A DNA stretch of 64,000 nucleotides from Prostheceraeus crozeri (GCA_907163375.1 CAJQUW010007984.1:62001-126000), one strand, 5' to 3'; shown: positions 47,941 to 60,654, counted from the first letter of the stretch. Notes: generated by a model from the sequence alone, not told the origin. Translations and numbers: made by a program.

Positions 47941-48565
47941 GGAATCCTTCACGAAGAAATGTGACCGTACAATTGATGGTCACATAAAGGTTTACAAACC
48001 TTCCAGTCGTTCCTTACATCATCGGTAACCTTATTCTTTTATTAATTACCGGTGTAATTGATAAGAACAAGCAGATTTCAATTTGTGTAATCATCAACTG
48101 AAATGAGAAAAATTAAGCACATTGGAACTGTTGGTGGACATTTGAATCCCTGAATTCCCCGTCAAACTGACCTTGTAAGGACAAGAGGTCACCGTGCTCC
48201 AGTCTCATGAAAAAATGGCTGCTTTGAAAAAGTTGGTATTATGGCATTCGAATTTAAACAAAAAGAACTTTGCGTCATTTCCACAACTGAATTAAAACGT
48301 TAAATCACATACTCAAGAAATAAACGAAATGAACTGCAAACAGGATAGGAACTTAAATGTTAACAATGGACTATCCGAGGTCATCAGCAGAGACTTGGGT
48401 AGGGCGATCGTGTTTCGGTTCCTCCACCTCTGAATACTCAAACCCATCCTAGCGGGACCCTGCACAAAAGGTAGCCTCAATCCGAAGATGATTCTTTGTA
48501 TAATGAAAGCCACGACCATAAATATAGAATGTGATAAATATTGTAAAAAAATATAAAAAAAATTT

Positions 48566-48790
48566 ACCGGCGCTGCGGCCTTGTGGTAGAGTGTTCTCTC
48601 TGCGTCCGGGAGACCTTGGTTCAAATCTTGGTCGGGTCAAACCTAAGACTTTTAAAATAGGTACACTCTGCATTCTTGCTAAACACTCAGCACGAAAGAG
48701 AATGAGAGTGGTAAATGACAACTCGACCACATGGAAGAAAGGCTCCGTGCCTAATGTGCTTCCGAGTAAACAACGTTCATTTATTTTTTT
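48566..48790 (+). mobile_element. tRNA-derived SINE (family 2)
   Basis: Pol III A-box-like TTGTGGTAGAGTG (48581-48593) and B box GGTTCAAATCT (48618-48628) in a tRNA-like head. A body (ggtacactctgcattcttgc) and a T-rich 3' end near 48780 follow. It differs in head and body from the SINE at 33139 and 60306. Non-coding. Confidence 0.75.
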
Positions 48791-48997
48791 TCATTTATTG
48801 CCATCAGATCAATCGTTATTAATCAGTTATCCAAATCAGAATAAACATTAAAATAATTGTCTAACATTTGCTTAGCTGAGTAACAACCGAATTTCAATAT
48901 AACTTCCCAATGCTTTTGTAACTGTCTCTGAGCGGCCTGCTTAAGTTCAAATTTTTGAGTAGCCTCTTGCCACCAAGAGCTGGAATGTACTACGAAC

Positions 48998-50445
48998 TTA
49001 ATTAATAAAATCTTCTTCGTGTGTACAGATCAGACCATGTCGCAAAACTTGGATCGCAAAGACTTGAGCATCCATCTTATGAGGAATCGAATTATCCGGA
49101 AAAGTTAACAAAATTACGAGGAAATTAAAGTCGTCTACCTTGTGGTACACGGAAGTTTTTAAGCCATCATTTGAAATTTCTAATTTTACATCCAAATACT
49201 CTACAGACTTATCTTCATGCCCACTGCGGCAAGCTTCTAGACTATCAGGACAAATCAATGGAATTCTCTAATCAAAGCTCGTGTAGTTAGTAATGCAAAT
49301 ATCATCCATATACCGTGAAGTATTGGATAATAAGCGAGCAAGTTCTGTTTTCTTGTCTTTAACCAAGATAGTCATATATATTAATTCGCAATGGAAAGGA
49401 AAAGGTCAGCTAAGAGGGGCTGCAATTCCCTCCCACAGGTATGCCTTTAGCCTGCCGAAACACGTGACCAGTAAAAGTGACGTGCACTTCTCTGACTACA
49501 AACTCATGCGCTGCCTTAAACGTGTTCTTATCAAATACACTATAGCCTACATATTTATTGCCGGATAAAAAGGTTTTGTCAAAGTCGGTACACACACACT
49601 TTCTACTTGAGTTATTAAAAATTAAATCTAAAAGGCTATTCATGTGTTTTAGAATGTCACCTTGATCTAAATTCGTGTGCAAAATAGAAAAGTCGTGTAC
49701 GTGAACATTATGTAGGCCTACTCGTATCTCTAAATTTCTAATTTTAGACAGAAATTCGTCAGTAGAATTTATACTCCAGTAAACATTTATCCCACTGTTT
49801 TTATAGATAGCTTCACAGTATCTCTTAAAATGTTCCCGTATTACTTTCAGACCTTTGTTAAGTTTAACTGATAATTGCTTTGTTGTGCAGTTTTTCGCTT
49901 CTGCAATAAAGCGGAATTTGTACGGAGATTTATGAAGTTTAGGTAACTAATAAATTTTAGGCAGTCGTAAGTTAGTATCAGTGCATCTAGTTTGAAACTT
50001 TTCGTTCATGTCATATTTATACCTTGGAATTATGACATTGACATCGCCATCTATAGTGCATAAGTGACATTACCCGTACGTGTAAAACTTGTTAAATCGA
50101 AACCAAGCTCTTTCAGTAAATTTTCAACGTAGAATTTTCTGCAGAAGAACGCGTAATTCCTACTAGCTTTATTTACTGGAGCAATGATAAAGTGACGGTG
50201 TGTTTCATGTAATTATTTGAAAAGTAGCGTTCATCATAATTTTCGTCCTTTCTTGTATTTTCGCTGTTCTTGTGAATACAATATTCTTATAAAGGCGAGC
50301 CCTGGCCAATGTAATGATTCTACTGCGCCAATATTGAAATTCACTCGCATCAATTTTATGAGCTTTACTTGCCTTATTGATGTGCTTATCTAGCGCGCTA
50401 ACAACTGTATTCAATAATGATTGAATACAATAATTGTACTCCAAA
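48998..50445 (-). mobile_element. Penelope-like reverse transcriptase remains
   Basis: The minus strand carries, in order from 50445 down, an upstream RT region, an LPKLHKSP-like block near 49950-49900, the A-motif DFSILHTNLD near 49685, the B-motif GIPVGGNCSP near 49430 and a YMDD core near 49305, then a C-terminal segment to 48998. The order and the LPK.HK block fit Penelope-like elements, though the clade is uncertain. The copy is clearly broken, with several breaks, and no nuclease domain was seen here. Confidence 0.6.
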
Positions 50446-52060
50446 TAATATTTTTGCTTTTACCGCTGAAGTACACAAACACCATGCAAGGTAAACAATC
50501 TGCAGTCTCTGTGAGAGAGCAAATACATGCCTTCGCTAATTGTTTTGTTTTGAAACTCCATTCATCTTACATGGTGTTTGAGTGCTTTAGCGGTAAAAAC
50601 ATAAAATGGCGTGGAAGTTTGGAAAGAACTATCGAAATTATGTGAATGCAATTTACATATCCGTACTCCTCACATCACAAGGATTCAGAGGATGCCAAAC
50701 ATGAACATTGTTAATGGAAAAAGTTAGATGGTCCGTTTTTTATGATCAGCCCAGTATAACATTAGTGATAATGAATTGACTTTTCAATTGAATTATTGCA
50801 AAAAGCTGCCTTGTGCGTCTTGGTGGAGAAGATAGCGTCTGTTGTTCTATTTTGACCTTGTAGTTTACAAGGTTTGGAGTGTGAAGGATTCTATAGCAAT
50901 AGACATGAAAGTCAAAAACACCCTTCTTCGGAGACGTGTGCATCATTGGCATGCGAAAGAATTTGAATTATTTGATATCATTGTAGTCCTCTCCCCTACA
51001 TTCAACCATGTAGTAGACCTATCTTTATTGAGTTATAGGCTACATCCACCATTACAAAACATGTGAGGACCTATTGTACAACAGTGATGCATTTTCAGGC
51101 AAGGATTTTGAAGCAGAAATTGAATTCAATTAAAAAAGTAAAAGTTATAAGTAATTCAAAAGACAGTTTTGATGTAATTTATGCATACGGTACTGTGTTT
51201 CTATTGTAATTCATAGTGAAATTGACGAATCAGGATTAAATTTCTGGTGAAAGTATTCCATTTAATGAACATTTATGACAATCCTGTCTCAATAACGAAT
51301 GACAGTATTATCAACAATACTTCTTAAGATGCTGCAAATCTTGCCTATTTCACACCGGCTCATATTCCTCTCCCGTACCTTATTTGATATTACTTCAGCA
51401 CCAGAAGTCGGTCTTTTGCAAGATGCCCCATGAGTCTCTATCTCTATGATTCCATGAATTAGCATATTATACGCCTGTGTACTACTGCGGAGTTCTCTGC
51501 TGATCAAGTTGTAGGCATGCAGAACAACAATAGGCATGGTAATTGGATGTATTCCACTATTGCAAAAGCTATTAGGCCTACTTACTTGACTTATAACTTC
51601 TTTTGTTTCCTGAACTTGTCTTACTTAACTTTTTGAGCTTAAGTAACCTTCAAGCTCTTGCCTATCGTTGTGGACTTGCCTCATAGGGCATAATATTATT
51701 AGTAAGGGTCACGGCCCTTTTTGGTCCCTCTTCTTAAGATCTTCGAAATTGACATTCCAAATTCCATGAGAATCAAGTAGAACTGATTCGAACTGATTTT
51801 GGAATCGATGGTAAATTAATAGATAATCTCTCACAAGTCTTCTTGGATTTGTGGACCAATATCAATTTCTGATTCGCTTTGCAAGCGTGCCGGACAAACA
51901 ACTATCCATCACTTCTTCTGTGATCCACTCCAACTAGTCATTATCAACCAAGGGATATAGGGTTTTCACATGGGTATTCACCACTGCGATATATGCGTTT
52001 ACTCAAGGACTCACACAGGATTTATTTTGGGTGGGGGCGCAATGTCGACCGTTTATTTAT
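50446..52060. other. No gene recognised
   Basis: AT-rich sequence without supported features on either strand. Confidence 0.45.
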
Positions 52061-52068
52061 CTTATATG

Positions 52069-52992
52069 CAGTGGCGTCTTCTCCGTACCTGCGAGGCCTT
52101 CGGCGCATCCTCAAAAATATTTTTCCAACAATTATAAAAATAAAAGATGTCATCATTCATTTAAATTCGATAGCTTCTCGTGATAGCTGGGCACAGCTTT
52201 CCGTCTCAAAATCAGACTCTCGATAGACATAATGCTTTGCCTTCTCCAATTTTTGCAATGAAATTCTCCGTTATTCTTGATCGAGGCTCGGTATCTAGAT
52301 ATAGTAAGGGAAGCGCAACCCAATTGTTCCTAGCTTCGCTTAATGTGAGAGAGGCCAATACGTCAACAGTAGCAGATGGGTGACGTTCAGACAAGACTGT
52401 GATCAGATGATGAGCGTTCTCCAATGAATGCAGAGTAATGCATCTGACTCGAACACCCAGATTCGGTAGAATTCTATAATTTGTTTTTACGTGATTGATG
52501 TGACGCTATGTTTAGTACTGCAGATGATATCATAACCACGCCTTTCGTCCAAAGGGAATATACTGAAAAGATGACAGTCGTCAAGCAAGGTAGGCCAACA
52601 CCTGATTTAAAAATTGAAAGTAGTCACTGAGAAAGAAATAAGAAGCACTACACAAGACATTTTAATGCATCAAAATTTCAAACATGTGAGTGGCTGACCA
52701 GCCGTGAGAAACGCAAGAAACTGTTGGCCTTGTCTCATTTTTTCTCGAGGAAATGTGGTCTGGACAGAGAGGGGATATAGTCATCTCAGCTCCTTGAGTA
52801 AGGCGGTTAGTAGGCGACATGAGCAATCACTTCTCATGTGCACATTCACTTGGCATTAAAAAATGTTCAGGAAATTGTTATTAAAAATTCAGCTTTATGA
52901 AAATTAGTGTTGTAACATAAAAATGACTGTTATAGAAATAGTATTTCAATGGCGAGTGAAGGCCTATGGTCTGGGAGCACGCGACGCCACTG
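52069..52992. mobile_element. Complete non-autonomous hAT element (924 bp)
   Basis: Perfect 10-bp terminal inverted repeats CAGTGGCGTC / GACGCCACTG are flanked by a perfect 8-bp target-site duplication CTTATATG (52061-52068 and 52993-53000). CAGTGGCG ends and 8-bp duplications are diagnostic of hAT. A minus-strand 70-aa frame (52212-52424) has no recognisable transposase domain, so the element is non-autonomous. The unmutated ends suggest a recent insertion. Confidence 0.9.
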
Positions 52993-53000
52993 CTTATATG

Positions 53001-53820
53001 CATATTTTATATATTATTATGTTACATATTTATTATCATTATAATTTTATTTATATATTATTATATTGTGATTATTTATCTTATATGCATTATTCAACTT
53101 AATTCACATGCAGACCAGTTCTCAATATTCTCTTGTTATCGACAAGTTTGCAGAAAGTAGTAGGCGCTTGGGCTTCATCTTATCACCTCATTCTTGACTT
53201 TCGTCCAATACTTCAATTTTTTGTTAATAAAGTTAATAAAGTGAGTGTATGAATTATTACCAAAACATTTTTACTTTGATACAAGATGTGTTCATTTACT
53301 AATTGAACGGTGATAAATAATAGCCACAAAATTGGACGAGAAATCAACAAGTATTGATACTGAAGCATGCATGTATTACCTCAAGAATCCATTACAATTG
53401 TAAAATTTTGACCCTTAATACTCGAGTCAAGCGGAATGCTTATTTTAGCTTATTGTTTCTGAATTCATCCTCACAGTTTCTGTTGGGGGGGGGGGCGACC
53501 GCCCAACCCAAGTCCATTTTTATACTTGGCATTGTGTAGCATAAAACTGGCATTATTTGTTTACAAAGCTAATGAGTAGTTTTCAGAGCATGTTTTTATT
53601 ATAGTTGAAGGATGAATGAGCCTGTCACTTAAAAGGTATTTGCTTTTTCAATGGCCTGTTAGTATAGTTTGAATTGATTCTGATTCTTAATTTTCTAAGA
53701 AATTGACAAAAATTCTAAATTTCCGAACTTTTTAAAGATCAAGTTTTTTATGATGCTCCCACAGGCCAAATTTGATAATACTGCCCACGTAGCCGGGCAG
53801 CTGTGTAGTGAGAGACTTCT
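53001..53820. other. AT-rich low-complexity sequence, then unique DNA
   Basis: 53000-53090 is almost pure A/T. A run of 11 G lies at 53485-53495. No gene recognised. Confidence 0.5.
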
Positions 53821-53824
53821 TCGG

Positions 53825-54229
53825 ATTCAATTAGTTTATCAAAGTTGGTAGACTTTTCGCTGTTACAGCTTTCTCAATACCAGTGAAACACAGAATGAGT
53901 GCAAGCATTCACAAGACCAAAGACAGTGGAAGATGTAAAGACTGTAAACTCGTAGAAAATTTGGAAACTATGCATATCTGTGATGAGTACAAAAATATCC
54001 ATGGTAGCTCCTATCTTCTAATGTGTTGAAATTATCCGATATCTTCGTTGAGGACAAATAAGTTGTTTCCAAAAGCTTAACATACAGAGATAGGAGAGTT
54101 TTTAGTCTTTGAATATTACATAGTCTTTGGACAAGACTGATCTGCACGGGATGAGCAAGATTCGACAGACTGAAGTCAATACATAAGGTCAATACAACCC
54201 AGTATGTCACGTGAGCAGGTAGGTAGTAT
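53825..54229 (+). repeat. Repeat disrupted by a MITE (filled site)
   Basis: Left part 53825-53917 and right part 54131-54229 match 56977-57190 in reverse orientation at about 85-90%. They are split by the MITE at 53918-54130. Confidence 0.85.
53918..54130 (+). mobile_element. Hairpin MITE (CAAAGAC family), copy 2
   Basis: 213 bp, begins CAAAGAC and ends GTCTTTGG, with nested inverted blocks that would fold the whole element into a hairpin. A perfect 7-bp target duplication ACAAGAC flanks it (53911-53917 and 54131-54137). The uninterrupted target is preserved at 57089-57095. About 90% identical to copy 1 at 15611. Confidence 0.9.
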
Positions 54230-54233
54230 ATGG

Positions 54234-54320
54234 TAGGGTTGGAACCGTCAGGAATTTTCTGACCCAGCCGGCAAGACGAAGTCAGCCCAACTGGCCGGTC
54301 AATGGCTGGTTGATCGGCCA
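54234..54320 (+). repeat. ACCGG-rich repeat end (AGGGTTGGAACCG family), copy 2
   Basis: Begins tagggttggaaccg, shared with 9860, followed by CCGGC and ACTGGCCGGTC motifs. Probably one end of a DNA transposon. Confidence 0.5.
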
Positions 54321-54657
54321 AACTCAACCGCATGGTTATAATCGTCTTTTATTAATTTACACTTTGTCATTCAAAACGGTACGTCAAAAGGTTCTTTGGT
54401 TTGTAGTTTGAAGATCCTTAGTTTCGACATTTTGAAATTGGTGATTTCAATGAGTTTTCACCATTTTTCTAGGGGTTATGCACTAAAAATTTTATTCATT
54501 GGATCTATTCATTTTAATATTTGGTTATCTTTTAAAACTAAATTGGTTTTAAAATTATTTGATTTTAAACAATTGTTTATTGAAATAAAATAAATGAATA
54601 TATTTAAATGAATGAGTCAAGGTGTATTTTCTAGATTGCTTATTAAACCATATAGAT

Positions 54658-54915
54658 CATAGAAATTGACAACAATAAAACCTCTAGAATGGAAATTAAG
54701 CTTCATACAATGCACAATAACGGCACATAAATCGCACGCATTTTCACTTAGATGCACCTGCCAACGTCTGTATATCATTGGGTTAGAATCAGTCACATGA
54801 GTAAATCGAAGCTTTTAATTGGTTCTTCATGCCCCAACTTAGTTCCCCCGGATGTGCCGCGACCTTGAGTCAATTTCCATTCTAGCGAACTTCAGATAAA
54901 CAGTTTATTTCTATG
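54658..54915 (+). mobile_element. hAT-like MITE (CATAGAA family), 258 bp
   Basis: CATAGAA / TTCTATG ends, the inner inverted CTAGAATGGAAATT block, and a perfect 8-bp target duplication ATATAGAT (54650-54657 and 54916-54923). Subterminal sequence (agttcccccggatgtgcc) is shared with the copies at 19382 and 63690. Confidence 0.88.
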
Positions 54916-55382
54916 ATATAGATTGAAAGAAAAAGTAATATGCACTCCCGGTGATTTATCCGTAAAACTTTAATGTCAAAAGTATGTGCAAGAGACAGAC
55001 GGTTCTCGACACAGTCGCAGCCTCATTGTCTGGTAAAATCGTGCAGAATCGTGCTTACTAAACGATGACCGATAATCAGTGAATTTGGCCTATTAAAAAT
55101 GAAATTGAGAAATTTAGGTGATATGAAAACAAATTTGGTCTGTCAGTCATGTCATCTCAAGTGCTTTCATCAGGGCGCGCCGCAGGGACTATAGTAAATC
55201 AAGTTTGAGAGAAATCCATCAAACATGAATTTTGAGATGCGTTAGCATGTGAGTAGACTAGATCACGAAACGTTTGGGTATTGATAATATTTTTTAAACA
55301 ATCTTACTGTCGATCTTAAAAATATGCCACGGATCATCTATTGGGGACATCTTGAACAAGTTTAGTAAGCCATAGATAAATT

Positions 55383-56520
55383 GTGTACTTATTTATTTAT
55401 TCATTTATTTATTGCAGAACCAAAAGGTCACAAATGGTTCCAGAGAACACTTACATTGGACCTGAAACACAACTCAATGAAATATTACACAAAATGGTGT
55501 GAGGTGAAAAGCTTTTAGGCGTCTCTTAAAAATCAAGAGGGACGGTGAAGATACAGCATGTTCAGGTAAAGCGTTTCATATTCTTAAGACTCGATGACAA
55601 AAAAAAGAACTTTCCTTTTTCATTCTGATGACGATCAACATGTGACAATTTGAGTGAATGTCAACGAGAAATCAAGTTTTTCGATTGAGAATGTAAAGCT
55701 AAAAAGTTACAAAAAGGAAAATCGACTCAATTGCAATGCATTTTATAATCAAAAATCAAGTGAAAAATAATTCGCCTTTCTTCTAGAGACATTAAACCAA
55801 TTTCGGAAAGAAGTGAAGAATAACTGTCAGCACACATCATGCGAGCATTCTTGCAAACAGCTTTTGCATAATAACGTTGGACTTTCTCAGCCAATTTTAT
55901 ATCTTCAATCAAATGCGGGCTCCAGATTTCAGTACAATATTCCATAATGGCACAATAACCCTTCATGAGAACGTCAGGATCATTGCTTGAAAAAGACTTC
56001 AATATCAAATAAGCACGAGATGAACCTTTGGATGATAAATCTTGACAATGAGTAGAAAAGGATAAGCTACATGAAAAATGCACACCAATATCACACACAT
56101 GAGTTGATCGGCTGATGGGGGTATTATCTAAAAAGTACGTGTAGACTGAATCACTCGTATTTTTTCTACCTTTAGATGCAACAACTTTGCATTTATGGAT
56201 TGAAGGTTAATTATGCAATCATTATCAGCCGTCGTATCAATGTCAGTTATATACATAAGAAAAAGCCATGGTCCGATAACAGAACCCTGTGGGATGCCAC
56301 TCTTGATAGGAAATAGATTCGATGAATTATCAGCAATGCGGACCTGTTGCACTCTGCCAGTAAGATGACACTCCAACCATCTGTAAAGTTCAAATTATAT
56401 ACTAAAACCAGTCAACTTGAGAAGGAGCTTGCGATGACATACCGAGTCGAAAGCTCGTGCGAAGTCGATGTGGACTACATCAGTCTGATAGGCATAGGCC
56501 TGCTGTCATTTGCTAGAATC
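55383..56520 (-). mobile_element. LINE (CR1/L2/Jockey-like), truncated
   Basis: From 56510 down the minus strand encodes RT palm A (DVVHIDFARAFDSV, about 56480), then SGIPQGSVIGPWLF (palm B, about 56290) and the C-terminal region GSSRAYLILKSFS and EYCTEIWSPHL (56098-55727). The palm C (xxDD) segment is missing between about 56130 and 56240, an internal deletion. The 3' end carries an (AATA)n-type tail near 55383-55410, as in CR1/L2-like elements. A dead copy. Confidence 0.8.
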
Positions 56521-56976
56521 CATTACAGGTATAGGTTATAGGCATGCATTACAATTCTTGTCTGATCGATCGATCTCAATAATGACTGCTGATTGATTGA
56601 CCAACTGGGTCTCGACCGGGGCCGGACGACAGATCGACTGGCCCCGACACAACCCAAACCGCAAACCAACAAAAACCAACCCACAACCATACAGCGGGGT
56701 TCGGGCGAGGAGCCCTCCCCGTCTCCAACCCAGACAGTTGAAACGAGCAAAAGTGATTTTTTGTGAATTGTTTTATTGTTTTATTTTCAGTTGAACAATG
56801 TTGGATCCTTTTTTATTAGTTACCCATTTTTTAAAATTTTTATTTATAAATTTTTTTCCTATTTTTCTATCTCGAATCAATTTTCTCAATTTTTTTAATT
56901 TTCCTCTTCATATGCCTACATTATATGTTTATTTCTGACTTAACGTTTCCTCACTTTCAGTTTGTTGTAAATTTAC
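56521..56976. other. No gene recognised
   Basis: Pro-rich shadow frames in a C-rich patch (56615-56745), then T-rich sequence. Confidence 0.4.
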
Positions 56977-57190
56977 AATATATTACCTACCTGCATAAGT
57001 GACATACTGGGCTGTATTGACCTTATCTATTGATTTCAGTGTCCGTGTTGATATCAGTCTGTCGAATCGTGTTAACCCGTGCAGATCAGTCTTGTGAATG
57101 CCTGCACTCATTATGTGTTTCACTGGCATTGAGAAAGCTGTAACAGCGAAAAGTCTACCAACTTTAATAAACTAACTGAATCCGAAGTAG
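56977..57190 (-). repeat. Repeat with empty MITE target site
   Basis: Reverse complement of 53825-54229 without the MITE. The single ACAAGAC target lies at 57089-57095 (gtcttgt on this strand). It preserves the pre-insertion state of the repeat. Confidence 0.88.
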
Positions 57191-60100
57191 GCTATTTTCT
57201 CACTCTATTATACGTAGAAACAAAAATTCAAAGAAATTGAGAGTCGCAGATTTCAGCCGTTCGAAGTTTACTTTAATTAATCGAGGCTTCTAATGCAAGA
57301 GTTTTTTAAGCAGATTTTTTTCTTGAAAGTTATATACAGTCAATAAAGGTTTGATAGGTTTATTCCCGCACCTTTTAAAGCGATGCAAATGCAATCAAAT
57401 TACTTGCTGAAATACATGCTAAATTCTGCGTAGGTATACTATTTCAAAATCTGAAGGATGTCACTGGAATTCGAATATATTAATAGTATGTACAGAGATT
57501 GTCGGCTTTCCTCTATAAATTTATTTTTATGAACGATGTTTCCAATCGTTGCAGATGCTATATGTCAACAACATGTCGTTTGTACATTTGTACATATGAG
57601 GACAGCTCATCCGTCTTATCATTTTAATGAAGCATCATTAACTCGTTTTGTTAGCTATTGATCACCTTCGTCTTGGAAACAGAAGGAAAAAGGCAAAACC
57701 TTTCTTCACCTGATTTTACCCGTTGATGTCCGGTCAGTAACATAAAGGAGCTCACAGACTGGATTAGGAAGAAATTAAGATTCCCATGATGAAGCTGCTA
57801 TCAAAGAGAGACGTCTCGATTCGCACAGGTAACTGTAAGGAAGAAATTTGATGGTTTAAGGTCTTTGCAACTGACAGTGTATCTACTGTATCTTTGATTG
57901 AAGTGATGAGACGGAGGTCAAGGGAGGGGAAATGACATTTCCTTCAGCTATATTTTTCATTGTAATGCATAAACAAGATTTGTTGAAATAATCTGTCTAA
58001 TAATGTTAAGAAAGCTTTCGTATCGAAAGATGAAATCTGACGGAGGTCATTCGAGCTGTGAAAATTGATCGTATATTATCCTGATTATCTGAAACATAAT
58101 ATGATAGAAAACGAAAAATAAAGAGGAAAAAGCTGACAATCCGATAATGAGATATTGAGATGTTCGCACTTTATAGCCTAATGTACGACAGAGAAATTGT
58201 GTAATAATTATCCAAATGATTTTAGATTCTTGTCAATAAATAGTTGTAACGAAAGTAGCTGACATACAGCATAATACAGAATGCCTGGGAAAAATTCAAG
58301 GAAATCTTATTCTCAATCAAAGCATAGAGGCCTAAAAAACAATGTTCTTAAGTGTCATTAACAACACAGGGAAGGTAAAATATTTTCCTCTAAGTTGTTG
58401 CTCTTGTGATTGTATCAATAACTCCATTGGAGAACATTCTTCAAGTCGTCAGCAGCGCTATTACTTTTCCAACGGCGTAACTGATCTTTCACAATGCGAG
58501 TAAATGCTCCGAAACCACATTGACATCCATCACATTGAGATCCAAAGATGAGCATCGGATTTTATGAATTTTCAAACCCGACTCGCACTAAAAGCCAACG
58601 CTAACCCGACCCTATTCTACCAGATTAAATGCAAAAACCATTCATATCATGCAAATATTCGTAGACTGGAAAGTTATCGTATTAGAGGAATACGGGTCAT
58701 TTTAGAGCTGTATTAAAGCCTCATCCCAGCTTCAAATCGTTCGTAGATAGTCTGCTGGAAGGGCCATCAGCCAGATTTAATTGTCTTTTGGGTAAACGCT
58801 GCACCGACTAATTCGATTGAACAGAAAGGATTACAAAAGCAAGATCAACTCATATTGATAATCCTAAACACAAGCGCATTATTTTATTAAATAGATAGAC
58901 TGCATTGCAATAAACTGGATAAGCAAATAAAAATATGGAGCGAATAAAAGCGACATATGATCTGTACATAAGGGTAGCAGGGCAACTCGATCTCTCAAGA
59001 TTGTACATGAGTATGATTTTTCCAAGCCAATGTGTGAGTCTTTCAATGCTATTAATTGCTGGAGATCTTCAGAACGTGAAAGGATTAGAAATAAGCAGTT
59101 CATGAACCGAATTGAGTTTCACCAGCTTTCACATTCGTTTCAAACATCTCTTGACGCTGCGGTCATTAACAATCCCAGAAAGCTTTAGCATCTAAATTAT
59201 CATTTTGATACTTTTCAAATTACATTATTATTTATGATATAATTTTATATTAATGTACACCTGTCGAAGTCGTATGAAAGTTGCTCTGTTGAATCAGCTT
59301 CGACAAAAAACGATAAATTATCAAATATAAAAGTGAATAGCCTATATAAACAAGAATCAATAATTCCCCGTTATCTAATCAGAGCAGTACAAAAAGGAAA
59401 AAGTATTGCCCAAACCATTGCATGTAAGAATGCTAGTGTATCGACATTGTATAATTTCAGAGAAAAATATCCATTAACTCTGACGGATTTCAACAATCTG
59501 TTTGCACAGGCGCGAAAAAACCTTGGGATTTTCGGGAAAAAAACCATAAGCTCGCGTTTTCTCGAGTTTGTGATAAAAAGGGTAATCCAACCCGATGCTA
59601 CCAATTTATATAAACTCTGTGTAACAATTGCAAGGCTTGGATCCATTCAGGATTCAGTATTATTATTGAATTTGCGATGTTGTTAAATAACCGTAATTTC
59701 AATTAAAGTATGATGCAGTCTCTGTTCTCGTTGAGCGAAGGCTATAAGCTTCACAACGATGGAAGTTTCTTGGTTATTTCTTTGAATGTGGTGTAGTCAA
59801 GTTGCGACAACTGCTCAAATAAAGGTGCATAGCAATTTTTCAAAGCATGCGAAACACGCAATTTTGACAGCCTTGTCCATTTGGCATTGAATCACTGTTG
59901 CACGAAAAAGATTTCCGAATCGTAGTGTCATCAATAACCTGTAGCAAATCAATATCGTCATATAGACGACCCTCTCGATTTTATAGCACATGCATCTGTA
60001 TCAGATTAACAATACTTGAATCACTATTTGTTTGAAGATGTTTTGATAACTGCCAAATTCTGTGGTTATTACAATCCAACTTATCCAAACTCTCACGGAA

Positions 60101-60305
60101 TCATTTTCAAATATCGAATTTTTAAAAATTTTCGGGGGTCATTTAGTGACGCGTGTACGATTCAACTCGTTTGACGCAAATTACTCCAGGCTCATTATTA
60201 GACGTCGGCCTATGTTATGGCTGAGTTGACATTGTTGGGAATCACACATATTACATCAATATTAACATGTATCAAATGATGAGTGGTAAAACCGCGTCAC
60301 AGTGA
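57191..60305. other. No gene recognised; one orphan frame
   Basis: AT-rich sequence. A 117-aa basic frame on the plus strand (59333-59686) has no recognisable domain, no promoter and no codon-level support. It could be a transposon relic or chance. Confidence 0.4.
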
Positions 60306-60490
60306 TGGTCTCTGTGGCACAGTATGCTTGGCCTGAACTTTACGAGGTCGAGCCCCGAGAGTGTCATTGGAAGTCGTCAGGAAGGACATGCTGACTAAAA
60401 GATCAGAGTCTGACTGTTTCAGAACCGTCCAAACCCGTAGGGGGGGAGTAGCGACGTTATACTATCATTTCTTAAATCCCCCTTAAAAAT
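60306..60490 (+). mobile_element. tRNA-derived SINE (family 1), plus-strand copy
   Basis: A tRNA-like head with TGTGGCACAGT (A-box region) and GAGGTCGAGCCCC (B-box region), then the body GACTAAAAGATCA and a tail with GCGACGTTATAC. It matches the minus-strand copy at 33139-33348 through head, body and tail. Confidence 0.75.
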
Positions 60491-60654
60491 GTAAGGACCA
60501 TTGTGAGCGTAAAATTTCATGTAATAGTCCTTTATGCAGACAAATTTTTCGCTTAGAGTGCATTGGGAAATCCAACATTTCAGACAAAGAATTGTTGAGT
60601 ATCTTTTTCGTTTGCCTTCGTTGCGAAAGTTATCTACAATATGGTGCTGAATTA

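Noticed and set aside
48566-48640. A functional tRNA gene
   Set aside because: The A and B boxes are present but the cloverleaf arms do not close, and a SINE body follows.
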